Positions 1 to 4,793 of a DNA stretch of 6,211 bases are shown one piece after another. This DNA is from an uncultured Parabacteroides sp. GTDB lineage: Bacteria > Bacteroidota > Bacteroidia > Bacteroidales > Tannerellaceae. The stretch covers positions 1 to 6,211 of the forward strand of contig CALBYC010000177.1 of assembly GCA_937890135.1 (NCBI GenBank), read 5' to 3'. A model generated the notes under the pieces. The model was not told where the DNA came from, ran no database searches, and was given only the letters and a program-made list of their open reading frames with translations. Numbering within the stretch: position 1 is the first letter of the stretch; each line of letters begins with the position of its first letter. Position numbers and translations under genes: made by a program.

Positions 1-295
1 CGTTGCTTAGTCCATGATATATATCGATGCCGTCCCGTTCCAATAGCCCTGTCACTCCTACGGAACGCCATAATGCTTTTAATTTATTCCACGGCTTTTC
101 AGGATAGACGCACTCCAGATTCGGGCAAACCTTGGTAAACTGCTCGAACTGAAAACTGTCTTGCATTTTAGGGGCATAGAGAATATATTCATTGCCTGCG
201 AAACACTTGTTCAGTATCTCTATCAGATAACGGCTGTAGTTCCCCAATCCTGTGAAGTTTTGAACAGCCCGTTTCCCGTCAAATCCAATTTTCAT
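1..295 (-). CDS. Glycosyltransferase family 4-type protein, N-terminal part (runs off left edge)
   Basis: Reading the minus strand from the ATG at 295-293 gives 98 uninterrupted codons to the window edge. The N-terminus MKIGFDGKRAVQNFTGLGNY, followed by SRYLIEIL, is the typical opening of GT4 (group 1) glycosyltransferases: a first beta strand, then the glycine-rich TGLGNYSRYL loop, which in this family lies near the acceptor/donor cleft. The visible part ends in DIYHGLSN, matching the family's 'D(I/V)YHGLS' segment of the N-terminal Rossmann domain. The C-terminal domain with the donor-binding E-x7-E motif is outside the window, so the donor sugar and product cannot be told. Known relatives are cytoplasmic or membrane-associated enzymes of surface polysaccharide or LPS assembly. 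A TAnnTTTG promoter lies about 40 nt upstream, so this is probably the first gene of its transcript. It is cut by the window edge, not visibly broken. Confidence 0.87.
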   Translation of the reverse strand, partial: MKIGFDGKRAVQNFTGLGNYSRYLIEILNKCFAGNEYILYAPKMQDSFQFEQFTKVCPNLECVYPEKPWNKLKALWRSVGVTGLLERDGIDIYHGLSN

Positions 296-334
296 GTTTT
301 TGATATTGTCTGTTATAATGGCAATCATGCTTCA

Positions 335-342
335 CAAAAGTA
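335..342 (-). promoter_or_regulatory. Bacteroides-type -7 element for the glycosyltransferase gene
   Basis: The minus strand reads TACTTTTG, an exact match to the Bacteroides sigma-ABfr consensus TAnnTTTG, 39 nt upstream of the ATG. This predicts transcription starting near 327-330 and a leader of roughly 30 nt. The expected -33 TTTG is only weakly represented by TGTTT at about 364-360, at roughly the right distance. The position and exact match make it plausible; it is untested. Confidence 0.5.
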
Positions 343-440
343 ACCAATTCGTTCCAGATAAACATGCCAATAATATATTTTTATTTGATTTAACAAAAGG
401 AGGACATATTCGGCACATAATTTGATTCTTGGAAAATAAG

Positions 441-468
441 TATAATTAGATTATATGTATTAATTATA
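441..468. repeat. 8-bp perfect inverted repeat in the leader of the small gene
   Basis: TATAATTA at 441-448 is the exact reverse complement of TAATTATA at 461-468, separated by 12 nt (half-site centres 20 bp apart, about two helical turns). A second short pairing, AAAT 434-437 with ATTT 470-473, extends it imperfectly. It could be an operator for a dimeric regulator or a weak AU-only RNA hairpin just before the ribosome binding site. The region is very AT-rich, so chance is a real alternative. Confidence 0.35.
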
Positions 469-474
469 AATTTG
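467..474 (+). promoter_or_regulatory. TAnnTTTG match just before the small protein gene (doubtful promoter)
   Basis: TATAAATTTG contains TAAATTTG at 467-474, an exact match to the Bacteroides -7 consensus. No TTTG lies at the right distance for a -33 element. Initiation from it would fall around 480, inside the Shine-Dalgarno sequence AAAGGAG (475-481), giving a leader of under 10 nt. A less exact alternative is TTTG 421-424 as -33 with TAGATTAT 447-454 as -7, which would leave a leader of about 30 nt. I cannot decide between them. Confidence 0.28.
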
Positions 475-481
475 AAAGGAG
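475..481 (+). promoter_or_regulatory. Strong Shine-Dalgarno sequence of the 38-aa gene
   Basis: AAAGGAG ends 7 nt before the ATG at 489, optimal spacing. Such strong SD sites are not the rule in Bacteroidota, where many genes rely on AT-rich, unstructured leaders. This site is the main reason for accepting such a short reading frame as a gene. Confidence 0.7.
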
Positions 482-488
482 AATCGTC

Positions 489-605
489 ATGGGTGCAGCT
501 GGAAACAAGAAGCCTAAGAAACCGGGGAAAAAACATGGACCTTCTTACCTTGAAGAAGAGCATGAAGTTCCGGTAAAGAACAATTACGCGAAGAAAACAA
601 AATAA
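489..605 (+). CDS. Small lysine-rich hypothetical protein (38 aa)
   Basis: The frame starts at ATG 489, ends with TAA at 603-605, and encodes 38 residues. The protein opens MGAAGNKKPKKPGKKHG and ends in NNYAKKTK; the middle, SYLEEEHEVP, is acidic. Twelve of 38 residues are lysine, and there is no cysteine, tryptophan or phenylalanine, no signal peptide and no membrane segment, so it is probably a disordered, basic cytoplasmic protein. Support for a real gene is positional: a strong SD (475-481), a codon-clean frame, and an intrinsic terminator whose stem begins 29 nt after the stop. It appears monocistronic, divergent from the glycosyltransferase and convergent with the DHOD-like gene. I do not recognise the family. 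A basic tail-like composition would suit nucleic-acid or ribosome binding, but that is only an inference from composition. Confidence 0.72.
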   Translation: MGAAGNKKPKKPGKKHGPSYLEEEHEVPVKNNYAKKTK

Positions 606-633
606 GGAGTTTCCTTTGTGGATGCATTCACAG

Positions 634-673
634 GCCCTCTGCCTAATAAAAGACAGAGGGCTTATTTTGTTTT
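634..673 (+). terminator. Intrinsic terminator of the small gene (possibly shared with the convergent gene)
   Basis: GCCCTCTG (634-641) pairs perfectly with CAGAGGGC (654-661) around a 12-nt loop, followed by the T-rich run TTATTTTGTTTT. This is a good rho-independent terminator on the plus strand. Read on the minus strand, the hairpin begins 11 nt after the stop of the DHOD-like gene but lacks a U-tract, so any minus-strand termination would be weaker. Confidence 0.85.
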
Positions 674-1649
674 AATCTCTGTTTGAAAGATATTTCATGA
701 ATTGGCAACGCTCATAGAGCGTGGGGTCTGAGATATTGGCGTAATTCAATTTGCCGATGAATTGAGAAAGATTCTCATAGCCCGCTTGATGCATCCATTC
801 CTCTATGCAAGTATTGATTTGGGTGATGATTTCTGCGCCATGCGTGTAGATGGCGCTGCACATCTGCACGGCCGAAGCACCTGCCAACAGGCACTTGATG
901 GCGCTTTCCCAATCATGCACCCCTGTTGATGATGCAATATCAATGCCTTTAACCAGTCCTGATGCGATGGCTGTCCATCGGATCGTATCGCTTAGGTCTG
1001 TATGGCTACTGAAGAGCTGCCCCAATACGATTTGCATTTTGTTGATGTCGATATCAGGTTGATACATTCTATTGAACAAAACGACTCCGGCTGCCCCGTT
1101 TGCCTTCAGCTTATTGACTAAAGCAGGCAGGTTTGAAGTGTATTTGCTCAATTTTATGGTGACCGGTATGGAAACTACCTGCTTTATCATCCGCAAGATG
1201 CGAATGTAACTCTCTTCGGTCTCATTTCCGTTGCTGTGGATATCTGTATCCAATAGGAGCAGATTAAGTTCTAAGGCGTCCGCACCAGCCTCTTGGAGAC
1301 GGGAAGCAAAATCAATCCACGAATCAGCTTTGTAGCAGTTGACACTTGCAATGATGGGGATGGAACAAGCTTTTTTGGATTCTTTGATGAGTTCCAGATA
1401 TGTTTCTACATGGTTGGCTTTGACATATCCCTTGATAAAATCATAAACTTCCGGGTGATCCGTCTCAAGCAACAGAGCATCGCTTTGCATTTCCATTTGC
1501 TCTTCGAACAATGATTTCAAGACAATAGCACCTGCTCCGGCTTTCTCGTAAGCCTTGTTCCGTTCTGCACTGTTTGTCAATCCCGAGCTACCGATGATGA
1601 TGGGGCTTTGCAATGACAATCCCGCATATTGAGTTTGAAGTTTTACCAT
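672..1649 (-). CDS. Dihydroorotate dehydrogenase-like FMN flavoprotein, probably not a true DHODH
   Basis: This 325-residue protein has the FMN-binding TIM-barrel fold of the PyrD family. Visible landmarks are PIIIGSSGLT (16-25), K45 in the IVLKSLFEE strand, N104 in ASVNCY, ALELN with N129, the FMN-contacting lysine K166 in VTIKLSKY, N193 in VVLFNR, SGL (230-232), and the C-terminal phosphate-binding region STGVHDWESA to AVQMCSA (241-266). True DHODHs carry N-L-S-(C/S)-P-N after the ALELN strand, with the Cys/Ser as catalytic base. Here that stretch reads NLLLLDTD (129-136), so the base and the second orotate-binding Asn are absent. I recall the CDD DHOD_like subgroup described as FMN-binding but lacking catalytic residues. 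It is the last gene of a three-gene unit, 37 nt after yggS, with an AT-rich leader and no clear SD. Substrate unknown; pyrimidine synthesis is unlikely. Confidence 0.9.
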   Translation of the reverse strand: MVKLQTQYAGLSLQSPIIIGSSGLTNSAERNKAYEKAGAGAIVLKSLFEEQMEMQSDALLLETDHPEVYDFIKGYVKANHVETYLELIKESKKACSIPIIASVNCYKADSWIDFASRLQEAGADALELNLLLLDTDIHSNGNETEESYIRILRMIKQVVSIPVTIKLSKYTSNLPALVNKLKANGAAGVVLFNRMYQPDIDINKMQIVLGQLFSSHTDLSDTIRWTAIASGLVKGIDIASSTGVHDWESAIKCLLAGASAVQMCSAIYTHGAEIITQINTCIEEWMHQAGYENLSQFIGKLNYANISDPTLYERCQFMKYLSNRD

Positions 1650-1686
1650 AATTAATATGTTTTTTAACGATTAGTCTATTATATTA

Positions 1687-2349
1687 TCAATATTCACGTT
1701 CGCCGAATATATAGGTTCCCACCCTTATCATCGTGCTGCCTTCTTGAATGGCGATCGGGTAGTCATGGCTCATTCCCATCGAGAGAATGGTGAAGTCCTT
1801 GTTTCCTTTAAAACAAGACGACCGCAGGAAGGTGTAAAGCTCGGGGAGCTGCTTGAACTCTCCGTGAATCTGCTGTTCGTCCGTTGTCAAGGATGCCATG
1901 CCCATGATTCCGCATATGGAAACATGGGGCAAAACAGGCAATGCGTTTACAAGGGACTTGCACTCTTCGACGCTGAAACCGTGTTTGGTCTCTTCTTTTG
2001 CCACATGAATTTCGAGCAATACCCGGATGATCCGCCCGTTTTTTTCAGCTTGCTTTTCGATCTCTTGTAAAAGCTTAAGCGAGTCCACGCTATGGATAAG
2101 ATGGATGAAGGGCGCTATCTCCTTTACTTTATTGCTTTGCAGCGGACCGATGAAATGCCACTCGATGTCTTTGGGAAGCACTTTCGCTTTTGCCATCAGC
2201 TCCTGGGCACGGCTTTCTCCAAAGGCTCTTTGTCCGGCTTGGTAAGCTTCCTCCAACGCTTCTACTGGATGGAACTTTGAAACGGCCACAAGCGTCACGT
2301 TGCCGGGAATGGACGCTTGCAACTCATGTATACGCTGGGCGATGCTCAT
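1687..2349 (-). CDS. yggS: YggS/PLPBP family pyridoxal phosphate homeostasis protein
   Basis: This 220-residue protein is close to the usual length for the COG0325 family, a single-domain PLP-binding barrel like the N-terminal domain of alanine racemase. The PLP lysine is K25 in LVAVSKFHP. Other family signatures are FGESRAQE (43-50), WHFIGPLQSNK (64-74), HSVDS (86-90), GIMGMA (147-152), and the phosphate-binding block LSMGMSHD through GSTMIRVGTYIFG (189-216). Family members have no known enzymatic activity; they bind PLP and buffer vitamin B6, and mutants disturb amino-acid and keto-acid pools. The start is fixed by a strong SD, AAGGAGG (2365-2359), 9 nt before the ATG. It lies 27 nt after the DUF4494 gene and 37 nt before the DHOD-like gene, so the three are almost certainly co-transcribed. 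Residues look intact and function as in the family is expected. Confidence 0.96.
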   Translation of the reverse strand: MSIAQRIHELQASIPGNVTLVAVSKFHPVEALEEAYQAGQRAFGESRAQELMAKAKVLPKDIEWHFIGPLQSNKVKEIAPFIHLIHSVDSLKLLQEIEKQAEKNGRIIRVLLEIHVAKEETKHGFSVEECKSLVNALPVLPHVSICGIMGMASLTTDEQQIHGEFKQLPELYTFLRSSCFKGNKDFTILSMGMSHDYPIAIQEGSTMIRVGTYIFGEREY

Positions 2350-2358
2350 GCTATATTT

Positions 2359-2365
2359 CCTCCTT
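2359..2365 (-). promoter_or_regulatory. Strong ribosome binding site of yggS
   Basis: The minus strand reads AAGGAGG, ending 9 nt before the yggS ATG and lying between the DUF4494 stop and yggS. It supports this start and independent translation initiation inside the operon. Confidence 0.7.
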
Positions 2366-2376
2366 ACGAATTGTCG

Positions 2377-2877
2377 TTATTTATTATCTGTTGTCTTCTT
2401 TTGCTCTGCGATTAGCTCTTCTCCCGTTTTCGGTGTGGAGGGGATGCTGTCCGCGTCGAAAGGGAAAACATCCATCAGCATGGTCTCCGTTATCGAAGCG
2501 ACGGTGTAGTCGGACAAAGTCCCTTTCATGCCTTCCTCGAGGACGCCGAGGGCTTCCTTCAGGGTGGAAGCTTGAGCCAGCATCATGGCGGCTGTCTTCT
2601 TCTCGGCCCCGCTCTTTTCATCCAACGTGATGTAAAACACTTTTATTTTGTAGAACCTGTCCCCGTTTTCATTGAAAAAAATCTCGCTGATGCGTGCGCG
2701 TTTGATATCTGTGACCGTAAATTCGCCGGATATGAAAGGCTTTATTTCTTCTATGATTCGAGCTTCTGCTTCCGTGAAAGAGAGCGCATCGACCAAGTAG
2801 GGTTCTGTCACTTTCTTTTGCATTCCATTTTCCAATACCTTGTCGTAAGATATCTTGCATTCAAACCAGTTATGCAT
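2377..2877 (-). CDS. DUF4494 family protein, function unknown
   Basis: The protein has 166 residues and begins MHNWFECKISYDK, the characteristic N-terminus of DUF4494 proteins of Bacteroidota. It continues with KKVTEPYLVDALSFTEAEARI (about 22-42), a conserved block (FTVTDIKRARISEIFF, about 54-69), then GDRFYKIKVFYITLDE (about 73-88), an alpha-helical stretch with AAMMLAQASTLKEAL, and a charged, probably disordered tail ending KKTTDNK. There is no signal peptide or membrane segment, so it is cytoplasmic. The frame stays open upstream to an ATG at 3090, but that extension would overlap the end of asnB and cross a terminator hairpin and a promoter. The start at 2877 has AAAGGA 9 nt upstream and fits the family. 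It heads the unit with yggS and the DHOD-like gene, hinting at a link to cofactor or amino-acid metabolism; no function is established. Confidence 0.9.
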   Translation of the reverse strand: MHNWFECKISYDKVLENGMQKKVTEPYLVDALSFTEAEARIIEEIKPFISGEFTVTDIKRARISEIFFNENGDRFYKIKVFYITLDEKSGAEKKTAAMMLAQASTLKEALGVLEEGMKGTLSDYTVASITETMLMDVFPFDADSIPSTPKTGEELIAEQKKTTDNK

Positions 2878-2907
2878 TTTTGTTTGTCCTTTAAATGTTT
2901 TATGTGG

Positions 2908-2915
2908 CAAATATA
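2908..2915 (-). promoter_or_regulatory. Bacteroides-type -7 element of the DUF4494-yggS-DHOD-like unit
   Basis: The minus strand reads TATATTTG, an exact TAnnTTTG match, 30 nt upstream of the DUF4494 ATG, predicting a leader of about 25 nt that includes AAAGGA. No exact TTTG is found about 20 nt further upstream, so the -33 element is degenerate. Its position just downstream of the asnB terminator supports an independent transcription unit. Confidence 0.5.
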
Positions 2916-2939
2916 GGCAAAAACTTTGGAATATGTGAG

Positions 2940-2957
2940 AAATGTCGCAAATGTCGC
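2940..2957. repeat. Two tandem copies of a 9-bp unit upstream of the DUF4494 promoter
   Basis: AAATGTCGC occurs twice head to tail (2940-2948 and 2949-2957), followed by a further AA. On the minus strand it lies about 25 bp upstream of the -7 element, just behind the expected -33 position, where an activator could bind. Nothing else in the window repeats it, and a chance duplication is possible. Confidence 0.5.
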
Positions 2958-2970
2958 AATCGTTCCGATA

Positions 2971-3010
2971 AAACAGCCCCGATGACTCTATAAAATCATC
3001 GGGGCTGTTT
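2971..3010 (-). terminator. Intrinsic terminator after asnB
   Basis: AAACAGCCCCGATGA (2971-2985) pairs perfectly over 15 bp with TCATCGGGGCTGTTT (2996-3010) around a 10-nt loop. In the minus direction it begins 45 nt after the asnB stop and ends in TGTTTTAT, a short U-tract. It closes the gltD-asnB transcript and insulates it from the DUF4494 promoter. No T-run follows on the plus strand. Confidence 0.82.
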
Positions 3011-3055
3011 GCTTGAATGGTTGCGGTTGTTTCCTGGGATAGTCCCGGCCGGATT

Positions 3056-4720
3056 TTAGTATGCCGCTTCGTGGACACCCTTGACGGCACGTCCGCTTGG
3101 GTCGTTCAAGTTTTTGAAAGAAGCATCCCACGCCAAGGCTTCTGCGGTGGAGCAGGCGACGCTGGGCACGCTGGGCACGCTGCGGGCCGCGCTTTCGCTT
3201 GGGAAATGTTCTTCGAAGATGGAACGGTAGTAATACTCTTCTTTGTTCATCGGCGTATTGATGGGGAAGCGTTCCGCCGCATGCGCCATCTCTTCATCTG
3301 AAACAGCTTCGGAAGTGACTTTTTTCAGCGTGTCGATCCAATTGTAGCCAACGCCATCGGAGAACTGTTCTTTTTGTCTCCATACGATTTCGGCAGGCAA
3401 CATGTCACTGAATGCTTCACGTAAGATTCCCTTTTCGATGGTTTTGCCCGGGCACATTTTGGCTTCCGGATTGAGGCGCATCGCTACATCCAGGAATTCT
3501 TTGTCGAGGAACGGCACACGGCCCTCCACGCCCCATGCGCACAAACTCTTGTTCGCCCGTAAACAATCGTAGAGGTATAGTTTGCCCAGTTTGCGGACAG
3601 TCTCTTCGTGGAAAGCTTTTGCGTCCGGAGCTTTATGGAAATATAAATAACCTCCAAACACTTCATCGGCACCCTCGCCGCTTAATACCATTTTGATGCC
3701 CATGCTTTTGATGACACGGGAGAGCAGGTACATCGGGGTAGAGGCACGCACGGTGGTCACATCGTATGTCTCAATATAATATATGACATCACGGATGGCG
3801 TCCAAGCCTTCTTCGATGGTGTAATTGATTTCATGGTGGACCGTTCCGATGGCATCAGCCACTTTTTTGGCGGCAGCTAAGTCCGGCGCTCCTTTTAAGC
3901 CGACGGCAAAGGAGTGCAGCTGGGGCCACCAAGCCTCGGACTGGCTATCGGTTTCAATACGTTTCGAGGAATATTTTTTTGCAATGGCCGATGTGATGGA
4001 TGAGTCCAAACCTCCGGATAATAACACGCCGTAAGGAACGTCGCACATCAATTGGCGTTTTACGGCCGCTTCCAATGCATCATGCAATTCCTGCACGGAT
4101 GCCGGATTGTCCTTGACTGCATCGTAGGACATCCAATCCCTTGTGTACCATCGGGTCAATTTCCCGTCTTCGCTATAATAATAATGCCCCGGCAAAAATT
4201 GTTCGTAATGGGTTGCGTAACCTTCCAATCCTTTCAACTCGGAAGAGACCATCAAATGCCCCTCGTCATCGTGCCCGATATACATTGGGATGACTCCTAT
4301 CGGATCCCTGGCTATCAAGTAAACGTCTTTCTCGGCGTCATACAACGCAAAGGCGAAAATTCCATTCAAGTTCTCCAAGAAATGGATGCCTTTCTTTCTA
4401 TATAAAGCCAAGATCACCTCACAATCCGAACCGGTTTGGAACTCATACTCCCCTTTAAGTTGTTCGCGAATCTCTTTGTGGTTGTATATTTCGCCGTTGA
4501 CTGTAAGGATTAGTTTGCCATCTTTGCTTTTCAAAGGTTGGCCGCCAGACATGGGGTCTACGATGGAAAGGCGTTCATGTGCCAAGATGGCAGATTTGCC
4601 TTGGTATATTCCACTCCAGTCCGGACCGCGGTGACGAATCCTTTTACTCATGATTAACGCCTGCTTACGCATTGAAGCTTCACCATCGTGAATGTTGAAA
4701 ATAGCAGTAATACCACACAT
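3056..4720 (-). CDS. asnB: Asparagine synthase B, glutamine-hydrolysing
   Basis: It converts aspartate, ATP and glutamine to asparagine, AMP, PPi and glutamate in the cytoplasm. The 554-residue length equals that of E. coli AsnB. The N-terminal class II amidotransferase domain (about 1-190) has the nucleophile Cys2 in MCGITAIF, R49 in HERLSIVD, N75-G76 in VNGEIYN, and D99 in GSDCEV. The synthetase domain has the ATP-pyrophosphatase loop SGGLDSS (235-241) and SGEGADEVFGGY (347-358), with GVEGRVPFLDKEF near 397-409. The C-terminal tail ends DPSGRAVKGVHEAAY, as in the long AsnB form. All catalytic residues are present. The SD AAGGAG (4736-4731) lies 10 nt before the ATG. The gene follows gltD after 73 nt without an obvious promoter, so the two are probably co-transcribed, and it is closed by the hairpin at 2971-3010. 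A 9-bp codon repeat lies near the C-terminus (3161-3178). Confidence 0.98.
   Translation of the reverse strand: MCGITAIFNIHDGEASMRKQALIMSKRIRHRGPDWSGIYQGKSAILAHERLSIVDPMSGGQPLKSKDGKLILTVNGEIYNHKEIREQLKGEYEFQTGSDCEVILALYRKKGIHFLENLNGIFAFALYDAEKDVYLIARDPIGVIPMYIGHDDEGHLMVSSELKGLEGYATHYEQFLPGHYYYSEDGKLTRWYTRDWMSYDAVKDNPASVQELHDALEAAVKRQLMCDVPYGVLLSGGLDSSITSAIAKKYSSKRIETDSQSEAWWPQLHSFAVGLKGAPDLAAAKKVADAIGTVHHEINYTIEEGLDAIRDVIYYIETYDVTTVRASTPMYLLSRVIKSMGIKMVLSGEGADEVFGGYLYFHKAPDAKAFHEETVRKLGKLYLYDCLRANKSLCAWGVEGRVPFLDKEFLDVAMRLNPEAKMCPGKTIEKGILREAFSDMLPAEIVWRQKEQFSDGVGYNWIDTLKKVTSEAVSDEEMAHAAERFPINTPMNKEEYYYRSIFEEHFPSESAARSVPSVPSVACSTAEALAWDASFKNLNDPSGRAVKGVHEAAY
3161..3178. repeat. 9-bp tandem duplication inside asnB (Ser-Val-Pro repeat)
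   Basis: GCTGGGCAC occurs twice in tandem. On the coding strand this gives identical codons AGC GTG CCC twice, encoding the SVPSVPSV stretch near residue 517 in the C-terminal tail, outside the catalytic domains. Identical codons suggest a recent slippage duplication that keeps the frame. Confidence 0.6.
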
Positions 4721-4793
4721 AAATATTTATCTCCTTGTTCGTTAAATGTTGTCAGCAGCCGAAGTCACTGACGTGAATTATTTTTGTTTGTTG

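Noticed and set aside
161..343. 60-codon plus-strand open frame at the left end
   Set aside because: It is antisense to the glycosyltransferase gene and its promoter and has no ribosome binding site.
1650..1686. Possible separate promoter between yggS and the DHOD-like gene
   Set aside because: The 37-nt gap is AT-rich but holds no TAnnTTTG or TTTG pair at the right spacing, so co-transcription is the simpler reading.
2190..2630. 146-codon plus-strand open frame across yggS and DUF4494
   Set aside because: It lies opposite two well-supported genes, its composition is rich in Arg, Ser and Pro like an antisense shadow, and it matches no family I know. The same applies to the plus-strand frames at 1744-2070, 2572-2916, 4052-4405 and 5575-5979.
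3045..3052. CCGGCCGG palindrome just after the asnB stop
   Set aside because: An isolated 8-bp GC palindrome with no spacing, repeat or T-run; most likely chance, and the adjacent 15-bp hairpin already explains termination.
2878..3090. Extension of the DUF4494 protein by 71 residues to an ATG at 3090
   Set aside because: It would overlap the end of asnB and read through the terminator hairpin and the -7 element. The conserved family N-terminus MHNWFECK starts at 2877, where there is an SD.
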